From Kalmusia sp. IMI 367209 (taxonomy: Eukaryota; Ascomycota; Dothideomycetes; Pleosporales; Didymosphaeriaceae): a stretch of 64,000 nucleotides of DNA. Below the pieces are notes generated by a model. It did not search any database, was not told where the DNA came from, and worked only from the letters and a program-made list of their open reading frames with translations. Location of the stretch: the NCBI GenBank assembly GCA_027946365.1, contig JAPEUQ010000009.1, positions 1,922,001-1,986,000 of the forward strand, read 5' to 3'. A program made the translations under genes and the position numbers. Position 1 is the stretch's first letter; every line of letters begins with the position of its first letter. Below are positions 1 to 12,320 of this stretch, one piece after another.

Positions 1-54
1 CCCGGCGCTGGTTGACGAGGAGCGTTATGGAACGCTCCACCGAGGAAAACACAG

Positions 55-3000
55 ATGGCTCGTCCATCGTGAGTAGTGCTCTGATTCGAAGCACACCTGC
101 ATGACCTGACAGTGAACAGAAACCCGTTTCCTCTCTCCGCAGCCATTTCGAGAGCATGCTGAATGCGAACAAATCCCCAGCACCCGCAACCCCCCGACAG
201 CCATCGCCTGCCGCAGCCGAGCGGTTGGCCATAGTCGAGGACAACAGGAGGAATGGGCGCATGTCGCTGGACATCGCGCGGGACAACGGCGGGCGTAATT
301 CGACGTCCAACTTGGCCGACTGCAGCGGGACGGGTCCTGCCACGCCGCGGGGAAGGAGCATACGAGCGCCGTGGAGCGTACCCAAGTCGCGTCCGTCATC
401 TATGGTCGCCTTCTCGCCGCCGAGATCGCCCACGAGGTCACCTCCCAGGGTGACGGTCCAGTCGCCTGCATCACCTCCTCCCAAGTCCTTGGAACCGCAG
501 ATCCACTCGCCGCTCCCTTCACGAAACCATTCGCATTCTGCGCTAGAATCTCACCCTCAGAGCCAGTCGACTTCAAACGGCACAAAACCCTTCAAGATAC
601 CTAGCCGGACCACTACCCCCGTGCTGGAGTCGAAACTAGTCCTCCCTTCGAGCCAAGCAGCCAGTCCCTCCGTGGACCCGCGCAAGAGTGGCATGTTGGA
701 TCGCCATAGTGTCTCTACGCCGCCAGTTCCGCCTCCTGTCAATCGCGCCGGCAAGCCCAAGATACTTAGCAACAAGTCGCATTCGGTGGATCCCCCCGCA
801 AGAACAACACTCGCCCCAGAACATGATGCAGAAAGAGGAAGAGAGAGGGTATCGCCGTTTAGCACACCGCCTAGCAGTAGTGGAGGAGAATTGTCGCCTA
901 CAAAGGAACACAGTCCTCTAAAGCGCGTAGGCACTACACCTAGAGACGGATATTTTCCTCCACCTCCTGTACATCACTCGGTAGCTGAGAAGCTACCATC
1001 GTCGGACCCGCGAGCGATGTTCGGCACCCAGCCTTCGAAACCTCCCCCAATAGCGCGGCATCAGACCATGAGTGATTTTTCAGAAGACCGTCCAGCTCTA
1101 CCAGCGCGAAGAGAAAGAGACAACGTGGATCTGCGCAAAAGCATGGTGATACAGAGACCGGCACCTCCCGAACCACCAGTGCGCCGCTCTATGGACACAT
1201 TCCGCCCATCTGCTATGGTGACCGAGACGAACAACAAATTCATGCCACCACCAAGGAGAACCCAGACGGCGACCATGCTTCCGACAGCTTCTGCAGAGCC
1301 ACGCAAATCTCTCGAGCCTCCCAGACCACCCCCACCACGAAACTCTGGAGAGTTTAGACGCCCGAATCCAGCCTCCACTCAATTGTCCAAGCCGTATACT
1401 TACGATTCCGACGATACCGATACTGCGAATGAAAAGCCAGGCACTGCTTTGACTGACTATCCGGACTCGTCACAAGCGAATCGTAGACCACCAGTGTTTG
1501 ATGAAGGCACTGCACTCATACCCACTGGCTACGAGACCAAACTTTTTGCCATCTGCGGGGAATACGTATGCACGACCGGTTACGTGACAAATGTCTGGAA
1601 TGTGCTAAATGGTAGGCTTTTGATGAGTCTCAGCCATGGAGATACGGTCAAAGCTACTGCCGTAGCATTCAGGCCAGCAAAGGACGTGGAAGATGAAGGC
1701 AAACGTTTATGGCTCGGTATGAACACTGGCGAGATGCACGAAATCGATATCCCAACGCAGAGCGTTGTGTGTACCAAAACTACCGCACATAAGGGCGCAC
1801 CTGTGATGAAGATATTTCGCTACGCGTCCGAGATGTGGTCGTTGGACGACGAAGGAAAACTCCACATATGGCCACCGGACGAGACTGGATCGCCCACTCT
1901 CCAGCAAACTCCCTGCGCGTTCCGCGTCCCTCGCGGTCATACTTTTTCAATGATATCTGGGTCTCAACTTTGGATAGCCTATACCAAAGAGCTTCGCGTT
2001 TACAAAAGGACGGGCGATGCCAACTACTTTCAAGAGTTGACAGACAGAGGGTTGTCGCAATTAAATGTAGGCGACGTCACATCGGGCGCCATCTTGAGCA
2101 GCCAGCCTGACTGTGTATATTTCGGACACAACGATGGAAAGATCACGATTTACGCCAAGAAGGGCTTCGAGTGTCTAGGTGTGGTGAATGTGAGCTTGTA
2201 CAAAATCAGCTCGTTAGTTGGTGTTGGAGACCACCTGTGGGCCGGTTACAGCACAGGCATGATTTATGTGTATGACATAAGTGGTACGCCATGGAAAGTA
2301 CTGAAAGACTGGAAAGCACATGACAAGGTCATATTTGGGATCTTGGCAGACAGAACAAGTATCTGGAAATTGGACCGTTTGCAAGTGGCGACTCTAGGCA
2401 CAGACAATTTGCTGCGAATTTGGGATGGCATGTTGAAACACGACTGGCAAGGTAAATGACTGCCTACCCAAATTCCAAAAGGCAAGCTGACAAGTCCAGA
2501 AACCCAAATGCAGCAGCGTGACTCCGAATACTGCGAATTCCGAGAGCTGACGGCGAAAGTCATGACGTGGAACGCAGGTGCCTCCAAACCTACCGACCTA
2601 AGACATAACGAGCAAGATCAGAACTTCTTCCGGGAGTTGCTACAACCAGAAGACCCTCCCGATATCCTTGTTTTTGGGTTTCAAGAGCTAGTAGATCTAG
2701 AAAACAAGAAGATTACGGCAAAGAGTTTCTTTAAGAAGAAAAAGTCGAAGGAAGCCACGGAACACGAACACATGTCTCATCAGTACCGAGCATGGCGCGA
2801 CCACTTGATCCGCGTCTTGGACGAGATTACACCACGCCAGAACTACGTCCTTCTCCACACGGCAAATCTAGTGGGACTTTTCACTTGCATCTTCGTGAAG
2901 GGGTCCGAACGCACTAAGATCCGCGACGTATCCGCCGCTGAGATTAAACTTGGTTTTAGTGGCCGTGTCGGGAACAAGGGCGCCTTGGTTGTCCGCTTTC

Positions 3001-3770
3001 TCATCGACGACTCATCTCTATGTTTCATCAACTGCCATCTAGCGGCCGGACAATCACAGACACAACACAGGAACAATGATGCTGCCTCGATCATGGAAGC
3101 AGCACCGTTACCCCGGAATCGTTCTCCGAACCATTGTACGAACTTTTTCGTTGGAGGCGGAGATGGTTCAATGATTCTTGATCATGAGATCTGCATTCTT
3201 AACGGAGACCTCAACTACCGTATCGACTCGATGACCCGTGACTCAGTCATCAGCGCAGTGAAACAAGGAAACCTCCCCAAACTTCTGGAGCGCGACCAGC
3301 TGCTGTTGTCTCGAAAAAGGAATCCTGGGCTACGGCTACGCGCGTTTAACGAAGCGCCCATTACGTTCGCACCCACCTACAAGTACGATGTCGGAACAGA
3401 TACCTACGATACCTCTGAGAAGAGGCGGTCTCCAGCGTGGTGCGACAGGCTGCTTTACCGCGGCTTGGGTAAGATCAAGCAAGTAGAGTATCGTCGGCAC
3501 GACTGCGTTAAGGTGTCAGACCATCGGCCCGTGAGCGGGAGGTTCAAGCTGCGAGTCAAGACCATCAACACCAAGATGCAAATGGCAGTCAATGACAAGG
3601 TCGAGGTAGAGTTTGAAGCCGTAAAGAGGAGGATTGCGGGAGACATCAAGTAAGTATATGTATATGCATGACTGTAGGTCGCTTTACTGACTTGTGACAG
3701 ACTCGACTATCTAATTAATGTGTTCGGGTTAAAGGCGAAAGAAGCACAAAAGTTATTAGAAGGGGTCTGA
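55..3770 (+). CDS. WD40-containing inositol-polyphosphate 5-phosphatase
   Basis: Predicted phosphoinositide 5-phosphatase of about 1180 residues, removing the 5-phosphate from phosphoinositides or inositol phosphates at membranes. Exons 55-68, 143-2451, 2500-3649 and 3701-3770 join in frame (introns 69-142, 2452-2499, 3650-3700). The N-terminal 450 residues are Ser/Pro-rich and look disordered. A WD40-like beta-propeller follows (about 455-770, with WNVLNGRLL and LRIWDG). The C-terminal catalytic domain carries VMTWNAG, GRVGNKGALVVRF, LNGDLNYRI, RSPAWCDRLLY and SDHRPV, the metal-binding and catalytic signatures of the family. A stop at 13-15 limits upstream extension, so ATG 55 was chosen; ATG 156 is the alternative, and more 5' exons could lie outside the window. 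The family call is secure; substrate preference cannot be read from the sequence. Confidence 0.9.
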
Positions 3771-4252
3771 GGCAAACCATCCGCCATGTGATGATACCAT
3801 ATTCATAATATTGATTGAGCGTTTTGGTGGATCAATCTGAGCGCATTGCATTATTGTATGGGCGTTGGGGGATACTTGCAACGAACTGCATTCTAAGAAA
3901 CCCAGTGAATGCTTCTAAAGACGGCACAACATGTTGTGCCTATATAGTATTGCGATTGGGTTAGCCTAGCACCTGATCTGCGACTAAAGATGAATCGACA
4001 AGATACAACAAGAAGGAATCGTTGATTTGCGACTTGTGCAGATCATTGACATTGATCAACGCATTACGGTGTCATGTGTTAGCGCGTGGAATCATGGTGA
4101 CGTCAACCACGCGTACCTCATACTCGCACCACTTCCCATCACCACGCATCATCGAAATAGAAACACCTATTAGGTACGACAGCCTAAAAACTCCCAGGCG
4201 TCCCCGCAAACCTTACTCTCTTCACTCTTCTCATACTGCAAATAAAGTACCT
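3771..4252. other. Intergenic region
   Basis: This holds the 3' flank of the 5-phosphatase and the presumed 5' leader of the next gene. The frame of the downstream gene is open from 4022, but without a convincing start. I see no RNA gene or repeat. Confidence 0.5.
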
Positions 4253-5079
4253 ATGTCCTCCCCTTCATTATCCCTCCGTTGCCTCCCACTAACGGTCACC
4301 TTGTCAGCACTTCCTCGCGCTCGTCTGCTTGCTTCGCAGCTCCATCGCACACGACACTTGTTCCAGACTTCGATTACAATGGATAAGAGCCAGGCTCGCG
4401 GCGAGTCGACGACGGGGGTTTCCGAGTGGAAACAGCGCGCTCCGTACCGTGTACACGAGGACAACGACAAGTTCGACGTCAAGTACGAGGCTAATTGCCA
4501 TTGCGGCAAGGTGAAATATCAGCTCTCGAGGAAAGAGCCGCTAGATAGTAAATTGTGCCATTGTACAACGTGTCAGACTCAGCATGGTATGCCTTTCCCT
4601 TAACTCTTTTTGTAAGCAAGTGGCACGAGCGAAGATGGGTGAGCATATATTGACGGTATTCAGCCGCCCCTTTCCAGTGGGCCGCCATATTCCACAAAAC
4701 CGATATCAACTTCTCCCACGGCCACCACTCCCTGGAATGGTACGACCCCTCGGAAAAATCCATCGAGCACAAGCTGCCCTGCAAAGTGCGCTGCAGCTAC
4801 TGCCACTCGCCCATCATGGACGAAGGGCGCAACATGATCTTGCTCTTCCCTTCCCTGATCCATCTTAAGACTGATGAGGACAAGGCGCATTTCAAACCGA
4901 GATGCCATATGTTTTATGGGCAGAGGGTGATGGATATTCCTGATGGGCTACCCAAGTGGAGTGGACTGAGTGATGATAGTGAATTGATTGAAGACAGCCC
5001 GCCTGAAAAGGTGAAGGAGTTAGAGAGGAAGAGGGAGAAGGAGCGGGAAGAGAGATTCAAGAAGGGGGAGAATGAGTGA
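4253..5079 (+). CDS. GFA/CENP-V family zinc-binding protein
   Basis: Two exons, 4253-4586 and 4664-5079, join in phase 1 across a 77-nt intron. The protein has the glutathione-dependent formaldehyde-activating (GFA/CENP-V) fold: NCHCGKVKYQL, then CHCTTCQ, then CSYCHSPIMDEGRN, the Cys pairs that bind zinc in this family. The C-terminus is a charged Lys/Glu helix. Members have glutathione-adduct or unknown functions, so no reaction is assigned. ATG 4253 adds an Arg/Ser/Leu-rich leader without acidic residues, resembling a mitochondrial presequence; ATG 4379 (MDKSQARG) gives a cytosolic form. Either start is possible. Confidence 0.82.
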
Positions 5080-5422
5080 GGATGTACACTTGCAGTGGTG
5101 GCGTTGTGGGCTATGTAGCGTGGCTGTCAGATAAAAGTCGGCGGTGGGTAGTGGAGTGGCATAGTTTCGGCCTTTGCCGTGGAAAATCAAGTGACCTGTT
5201 GTGAGATTAATGTAGCAGGGGTCGGGCATTTGGGTACTCATTTGCGGTCGCACTTTAGCTAAAGGTTGTTGAGCACCTAATAAGATCCTCATCGGCCGAT
5301 CAGCCTCAGTGTACTATGTAAGCAATATATCAAGGAGCATATGCTAGGACTAGGGAAACATCACATCCTGTTCCCGCTGTGTCTCTTCATCAATCTGACT
5401 ATCGTGTCCACCGGCCTCTCGT
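5080..5422. other. Intergenic region
   Basis: This is the 3' flank of the GFA-family gene and of the degraded minus-strand gene that follows. I see no feature in it. Confidence 0.5.
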
Positions 5423-7132
5423 CTAGCTCTTCCAATCCGCATTACATAAGGAACCCCCTCCAATGTCTACACTTGCTGTTTTCCTACGCGCAAAGCCCTC
5501 TCCAAGAATGGTAATATCTTCGCCCTTAAGTTCCACAATTCCTCCTGACATGGTAGGCACTTCCTTCGTAGTACCTAGTCTTCTTGATTTCCCGTTCGCT
5601 CCTTTCCATGACCCCATCTCTTGATTGGATTTCTTGCGAAGGCTGCGGTCACTCACGTTCACTGAAGAAAATGTGGTATTTCACGGTGCACCATAGTGTG
5701 GAGGAAGGTCGTGGACGTGCGTTGTGCTTCGGGGAGGTAAGCGAAGTGCCTAAACCATTTCGCTGAGAGGAGGCTGGTTGAGGACGGTAGACATGGGAAC
5801 GACTAGGATTGTGTTGTGAGCTGTTGTTGGAAGGGAGGATAGGGGTCAAACCTATTGAGACGAGTTTTCAGGAGCGGTGATTGATTAGACACGGGGACAC
5901 ACACCATATCCGCCATCTTCAAAACCACTCTCTTCTCAGACTTCAGGGATCGCCTTTTCAAATCCGCCAAACGTTCTTTCGCTTTGACCAACGCCTCATC
6001 CCTAGTCTATCCAGCAACCACGTATGTTCCAGCAACGTTAATGACGCTTAGAGTCGTGAGAACTTCTCGCTGCTCATGATTCTCTTTTTTCATCATTTCG
6101 CTCAGTGCTCTGAGTTATATCTCAGCGCTTTCCCGCTCTGTAGCAATGAGGTTGGGACGCGTCTCGTGATTCAGGTCAATGGTGTTGGCGAATAGATCGT
6201 AGATTCGTGAACAGGTTTGGTTGAGCTTCTGAATTACTTGAATGGTGACTTCGCTACGGAAAGTCGAGTTTGAGGTCATGAGAAGATGCTGTAAAAGTAT
6301 TTCTCTGTTTAATACTTGCTGTACTTATGCCCTGCTGAGAAATGTGATACCAGTGATTAGGTGTGTTCTTGAGAAACGGATATCGAATGAGGTAAAGGTA
6401 TCCTCAGAAAGATGGTGATTGAATGCTTCACATGATTTTGAGCTTTGCTTCAAAAAGTCCTAAAACCAAATTAAATGTTAATACTTATAGCTTCATAGTC
6501 CCATAAATTTTCACTGTGATTGACTTACATTCACCTAGATAGGATCTTTCAGGAGACTTTGAGTAAACATTTCATTATCAAGCACTTCAGTGCCTTGAAT
6601 TGTACCAAAAGCCCTATCCTCCATCCATTGTTTGCACTCATTTTTTCGATGCATATGAAGAGCTGAGATGTGAGAGAGCTTGCTGCTTCTGCGACTGAAC
6701 ACTGCTCGCAATTTGGCTTAAATGGCTCTGGGCTTTGGATCTGGCTTCAGATGAGGTTTTCAATGCTGACTTTGAGACTTGGGATTTTGCATCACCTCCC
6801 CCAGCAATGGCCGCTGCCCCAGCACCAGCACCAGTTACATCTCCACCACAACCGGTGCAGCACCCAGACTTGCGAAATTGAACTCCATCAAAACCACCGG
6901 CCCTGATCCCCACGCACACATCTACATCAAATCCTGCGTTCTTGTTCCTCTCTGCTGCGGCGATTACGGCGGCAAGTTCGTTCTCTAGCTTGATGTGCTC
7001 TTCAGCGACAGCATTGGCTTCGGTTGTGAGGGCATCAGCGAGCATATGAAGTTTTTTTCCGATGGAGATAATCTCACTGCCAGTGTTTTTGACGCCTTCG
7101 GCGAGGGCGAGGATCTTGTTGATTTCCGTCAT
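5423..7132 (-). pseudogene. Degraded unknown gene with TAA/TAG nonsense codons
   Basis: I do not recognise the family. The 5' part (7132-6641) encodes 164 residues beginning MTEINKILALAEGVKN, a helical, Ala/Glu-rich segment followed by a Gly/Ala-rich and Ser/Gln-rich stretch. After a TGA at 6638-6640, shifting the frame at an A6 run reopens it (ECKQWMEDRAF) until a TAG at 6535-6537. A possible intron, 6460-6528, leads to a frame reading DFLKQSSKSCEAFNHH. That frame continues to about 5805 but is cut by TAA 6325-6327, TAA 6115-6117, TAG 6007-6009 and TAG 5803-5805. All of these stops can come from CAA/CAG by C-to-T change. A final 79-codon segment, 5423-5662, lies in another frame. Extra introns could remove some stops, but the simplest reading is a gene relic. 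Confidence 0.55.
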
Positions 7133-7714
7133 ATTTGTAGAGTCGGTGGTAGATGTAACGCCGGTAGAAAATAAGATTGAGTATGATCGAGTTTGATGCT
7201 ATGGAAAAGCGTGTGAGTCGAGGTGTCAACGGAGATACTGAGAATGGAATATCGGAACCACAGAGATTTTTAGACGACGTGAGACCTGCATATGTAGACA
7301 ATGTTCGTGTTTGTTCTTGCATGAGGAGTTCCCCGCATGAATATTTGAAACTAAGGGAGGCACCTACACGGAAGTGCAGAACAATCGTCATAAAGCCTGT
7401 AAAAGAATTCTAGAGCATTTGTTGTGGACGGACACATTGATATTCAATGCATGAACAAACATCAATACCTACACCCTGCTTAGTTGTGTGGTTAGTGAAT
7501 TAGCAAACGCTCGAAAGTCAAACGCTGAGAACAACTCTCAGAGATTGGAAACACGTCAGTCTGCGTTTCGTATAGAATTCACGGAGTCTTTTGTTAATCG
7601 CGTGCAAGGAGAAAATATGAAAGGAGTCAGACATGAGTCTATCACCCAATGACTGATACATCAATTTTGATAGCCTACTGGCAAGCAAACCAGAAATTTG
7701 ATTGAGCTGGCAAT
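7133..7714. other. Intergenic region
   Basis: This lies between the 5' end of the degraded gene and the 3' end of the dioxygenase gene. Only short overlapping reading frames without recognisable similarity are present. Confidence 0.5.
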
Positions 7715-8932
7715 TCAAGCACGCGAGTCATCTCGCATCTTCCGCAATTCTTCCAATACTTTGTCTTTCCCCCATACCTCCTCTAGACCTTGAATCAGAA
7801 GATGTTGCTCACTCTGCGGCGCCATTCCGGCTGTCTCCGGCACACGTTTGTCGAGATTTGTCGGAAAAGGATAGCCCTCAGCCACGTTATCAACGAAAGC
7901 CCTCACGTTATCGCTCAACCCCTGCTTCATATAAGCTTCCCTAAGTGCATCCCATGTTGCGTCGATAAGCGGGTAGGTGTCAATCATCTCCATCGGCTTA
8001 CCGAAAGCTGAGGAGATCTGCAGCAAGTTTGCCGAGCGCATGATATCCGCAGAGTCGTTTTGTCCTGCGGCATGAAACAGCGCAGGATTGAAGAACAGCC
8101 CATCTCCTTGAGATAGAGGTACCGACACAAACTTCTCTAAGAAGTAATTCTGGAACTCAGGGATGCGATACGCCATGTATCCCTCTTCGAACTTCTGGCT
8201 AAAAGGCAACAGCCGCGTTGGCCCGCTTTCGAGTGGCATATCCGAATGCGCAACAGCCCCCTGCAGCGTCAAGAACTGCGACGCAACTTGCAGCGCTTTG
8301 GGGAATTTTGCGCACGACTCATTATCCTGGAAGCCGATATGGTAATCGCGATGAGAGATCTGAGGCTTCGCACCAGGCTTGACGATATTGACTTGCGCCG
8401 TAAGGCGGTGATGCGGGCCCAGCCACGCAGAGGATATAAGCGGAAGCCAGGGGTTTGAGTAGTACTCTAGAAAGGAATCTGGATCTTGCAGACAGTGCTT
8501 TGAGAACGAGTTCCAGATCCTGTCGTTGGCACCCGAGCCAGCGAAATGGTCGCCACGCTTGCCAGCTTGCTTCTTCTCCTCTTCGATGATTCTAGAGTAG
8601 GCGCCATTTACCTTTTCTAATAGCGTGTTGTTCTTGTATAAATGCTTGGTGATGAAGACACCGGGGCCAGAGAGCAGGATATGATACCATTCATCCTGCA
8701 GAGCTGAGCGTTGGTCCGATGATAAGGCAGAGAAATCGGGAAGGTTATAGACGGGGACATTGGCCTCGATCGTTGCTGCGAGGCGATAATGAGCAGGTTT
8801 CGATTGCGTTGTAAGCTTTTTGAATTCCTCGAGCGATGGGGGTTTCTCGACGGAGAATAGCCGAGGTTCTATTGAAGAATGCCCGTTGGTGTGACCATTC
8901 ACCGACGAGACAGGCTTTTTCGTACCGTTCAT
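7715..8932 (-). CDS. Phytanoyl-CoA dioxygenase-like Fe(II)/2-oxoglutarate oxygenase
   Basis: Single-exon gene of 405 codons starting at ATG 8930-8932. The product fits the PhyH family of non-haem iron, 2-oxoglutarate-dependent oxygenases. It has an H-x-D iron pair in ISHRDYHIGF, a distal histidine in NPALFHAAGQND and a following arginine (IMRSANLL) suited to 2-oxoglutarate binding. The first 30 residues are polar and non-conserved. There is no signal peptide or membrane segment, so it is probably cytosolic or peroxisomal; the C-terminus DDSRA is not a clear PTS1. Fungal members act on varied hydroxylation substrates, including secondary metabolites. No biosynthetic neighbour suggests one here. 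Confidence 0.82.
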   Translation of the reverse strand: MNGTKKPVSSVNGHTNGHSSIEPRLFSVEKPPSLEEFKKLTTQSKPAHYRLAATIEANVPVYNLPDFSALSSDQRSALQDEWYHILLSGPGVFITKHLYKNNTLLEKVNGAYSRIIEEEKKQAGKRGDHFAGSGANDRIWNSFSKHCLQDPDSFLEYYSNPWLPLISSAWLGPHHRLTAQVNIVKPGAKPQISHRDYHIGFQDNESCAKFPKALQVASQFLTLQGAVAHSDMPLESGPTRLLPFSQKFEEGYMAYRIPEFQNYFLEKFVSVPLSQGDGLFFNPALFHAAGQNDSADIMRSANLLQISSAFGKPMEMIDTYPLIDATWDALREAYMKQGLSDNVRAFVDNVAEGYPFPTNLDKRVPETAGMAPQSEQHLLIQGLEEVWGKDKVLEELRKMRDDSRA

Positions 8933-9944
8933 GGTGGCTATATGATGGGTTGTTGAACAAGAGAAGCAAATCTAGAGATCATAGTGGCCTAAATAGTTGC
9001 ACAGCACGTCGATAGTTCCCCGAAAGGTAATTCTGCCCGTACCCAAAATGGCGATTCTTACCGACTTAGCTCGACGCTACCTACCCCGCAAAAACAACAT
9101 CGACATAGACAATTCATGCATCACTTACTGATGACCCGATTTCTGATCGCTACTATGATTAACTAAAATGCTTGTCTCGACTACCCCCAAATTTGGGTAA
9201 CGCACGTGAAAGCTGGTGGCGCTAATGTGATACATCAAATTTAACGTCGCGAAAAAGGCAACATGTGCCCGATTTCCTTACCGGCTGCTGCTTAGCGCGT
9301 TTGTATGGGTGGACTTGCGAGGAAAACGCGTGTAAGGGCTAATCCATACAAGCAGGATGGGCTAATCATATGGGCATGCAAAGTTAGCATGTCTGGAAGC
9401 AGAGTGGACATGCATATAGCGACCTAGCATGAGTGTATTGAAGATAGATGCTTTGGCCTCCGAAGTAATTCGTTGAACGTCAACCTGACCTCCTGATCCC
9501 ACCGTCGTTGCGCTTCGGATGTGCTCCTCTCGCTCCACTTCCAAGGTCTCATTCACACTTTTCGCGTGCATCGTTGGGCTCTCCAGATTGATATGAATGT
9601 GTGGCACATCTTGAATGGCCGTTGACATCGAAGGCACCATTCGACATTGGCGAAAAGCGGCATAGCATCGGAGTCGGTTTGGAACACTACGGGACTAGAG
9701 TTGTACTGAACATAGATCAAGTCAATCAAAGTCCGTGGTCCGTCAAGCGCAGCGTGATGGATTAGTTGAGTGCAGACTGAAACTCACAGAAGCGACTACG
9801 ATTAATTCGTATTAGCTAAGTCTTTCGAGTACCGAAAACTCCTGATATAGTTGCTTGCATCTACCCGCTTTGGAGGCGTGCATTGTCGCATGTAACGAAC
9901 GTGCACAAATAAAAGTAGAATATGCAGATGCTATTTCCCGATCT
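8933..9944. other. Intergenic region with one doubtful short frame
   Basis: This contains the promoter side of the dioxygenase gene. A minus-strand ATG frame at 9362-9640 (92 codons, beginning MVPSMSTAIQDV) has no recognisable domain and no convincing neighbouring exon. I do not call it a gene. Confidence 0.4.
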
Positions 9945-10848
9945 TTATCGTGCCATGTGAACATGAATAAGTGAACTTGTTCTCTTCTTATCATCGGTGA
10001 AAGAGTGCGCAGGTAGCTCGACTGGCGGAGCATAGCTGTTTCTCCCAATCTCGATCGCGGATTCCTGTGCCCACATCTCTTTCTGAGCTACCCTCCTCGG
10101 AGATGTAATCGACCCGCGCGGTGCCTCCATCAAAGCACGCTCCTGCGAAAGCTCGTACGATGGAGGCGATGGAAGGGGTTTTGTGCCCCGCTCGCGTCGA
10201 CGTAGGCAGAATAGCAAGATACCAAGAAGGATTGCGCAAATCGAAACACTGCCGACTATAGCCCCCACAATCACTCCTGTGTTATTTGCTTGGGATATTT
10301 GAAATGGAGTAGTCGTCGGTGATACTGATGCTGATTCTGATGTTGATGCGGACGATGTTGGTATCATAATATGAGAGGATGAGGACGAAGAAGTTGAAGC
10401 TAACTTTGAAGAGGAAGAAGTAGGTGCCACAGTCGGAAGGACAACACTGGAGGAACTTGGAGGCAAGCAGCCATCCACACTATAGTAGATCCATGAAGAG
10501 TTATAGCATGTTGCAAGATCGCCGACAATCTTCAGCTCCGACGAGCAGGACAGTCCTGATGCATCATTAGGCCCATACAGTGTGACTGGTCCGATTAGCT
10601 ATATCTTCACTTCTTCGCAAGCAGGACTTACCTGCACAGCCAGGATCCAACTTCGCTATCTGGAATGTCTGAAGCTTCCCAGTAATCTTCAGCGGCGTGC
10701 ATACGCCTTCCGGATACCCATTCACAACGTCTAAGTTGTTGAAAGACGTCTTGCATTCGTCATCTGTGAATGATGTGATATCAGACCCCAAGCAACCCCA
10801 AAGGAAAAAGGCAAAGTAAAGAAATGGGTAGAGGGCGGACTCAAGCAT
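9945..10848 (-). CDS. Secreted-ectodomain single-pass membrane protein, unknown
   Basis: Exons 10848-10632 and 10585-9945 join in phase 1 over a 46-nt intron, giving 285 residues. A signal peptide (MLESALYPFLYFAFFLWGCLG) precedes a small Cys-containing extracellular domain with cysteines in DDECKTS, PEGVCTP, DPGCAG, LSCSS, ATCYNSS and DGCLPP. A Ser/Thr-rich linker then leads to one transmembrane helix (GVIVGAIVGSVSICAILLGILLFCL), a basic stop-transfer RRRERG and a cytoplasmic tail. This layout is shared with fungal WSC-type and related cell-surface sensors, but the WSC cysteine pattern is not evident. Role in wall or surface sensing is inference only. Confidence 0.75.
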
Positions 10849-12320
10849 TTTGAACGCGTTGGTTGGACGAAAACCTCGGCTGACTTGCTGGGTGGGGAGA
10901 AAGTAGACAGCAAGAGGGGTCAACGTTTGATAACACGGGGTGACAAGCAATTTGTAAGAAGTCCGGGATATTAGAGCATGATTTAGGTTGGATACATATG
11001 CAACGAGGGGGCGGAAGAGCTGAACCCGAGCCGCTGTCCTCACAACCGTGCAGATGTTAAATCCATGCCTCGTCGGCAAATGAATTGATCAACCTCCGAT
11101 ATTGCTGGAACAAGCAGTGCCAACTAAGCTATCGTGGGGTGTAGATCAATAAAGTGCACACAGAACCTGAGTCGTGTGTAGTATTTTTGGGCTACTGTTT
11201 CGCTACTCACAATAAATGCCCACGAAATGACTTCCTAAACTATCGTTATTGCTGTTATTTCTGTCCTTCCTCCTTGGAGAATCGCATCTCCGATCCTAAT
11301 CGCTTACTCACTGCCTCGTCATTAATAGCAGATAAGAACAATGATCCGACGTCACCACCCTCCGTTGAGATTTTCACCCTCAATGAGGAATAAAATTGAA
11401 GCCTTTCCCGCAATATGCGAATATGAAGTCCGAAACGCAGAATGTGGTCTGACAGAAGTAGTGCTGTGGTGATGCTAATGGTTTCAGAAGAGAATTAGCG
11501 TCGCTTATGAATCTGACGTTGAATTTCTATTGGCCGCCAAACCGCCTGCGCCTGCTTAGTGGCGGCAAACCCAAATTTGGTGGAACAGCATCGGAGTCCG
11601 CCAAATGCTCCAACCTCACTCGTTTACTCAGGCAGAATGGCTATGTAACCACCCAACCTCGCCACGTCGGGGAAAAGACCACGTGCGAAAAGCGAGGTGA
11701 GCTATATGCACGTGCCGCATATGTTCAATCACATCAACACGGTTCCAAGGCTGCACATCTTGGTAATAGGTCTGACTTGATTGGACAAGGCCTTTGAATG
11801 CAAATGATGCAGCATAAGTCTGGAAAACTAAGGATAGTGATGGGATGACCTTTGAAATTCTCGACTATTGACGCACGGCGACCAGGTCTATATCTCATAA
11901 AACCGTATCCAAAATGCGAGCGATGGCCAGAATCTATGGCTCCTCGATTTCACTGTTGAGAAAGTACGCGACGCTGGCCACTGCCTCGCCTTCCTGTGCC
12001 TTCGGTTTGGAAGCAGCTCTGGTATGTCGCATACGTGAGCAGTGCTTGTCGTCTTTAAACATCATTGCGAGTTGTTGTACACAAAGGGGCATTCGGATTT
12101 GTAACAAGCTAATTACGTTCGATCATGTTGCTTTCCACGGAGATTTCTCTTGTTGGGAGGAACGGCCCACTGCCGTACCGTCACCTTGCAAGAATTGAGC
12201 TGCTCAACCAACAATAACATTAACACAAAAGCCCCCCTGGCCCAACATTCGTAGTGGCATAAGGCTGCATTGTGCTTCTTCATCCTCACAATATCCTCTA
12301 CTCGCATAGCTATCGACATA
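10849..12320. other. Intergenic region, about 1.5 kb
   Basis: This separates the membrane-protein gene from the small secreted protein gene, which are divergently transcribed. A 96-codon plus-strand frame at 11507-11797 has no recognisable features. I see no RNA gene or repeat. Confidence 0.5.

Noticed and set aside
636..1382. Several long minus-strand frames inside the 5-phosphatase gene
   Set aside because: These are antisense shadows of a Ser/Pro-rich coding region; they carry no family signatures.
9362..9640. 92-codon minus-strand ATG frame
   Set aside because: No domain, no signal peptide, no neighbouring exon with matching phase; kept only as a note in the intergenic entry.
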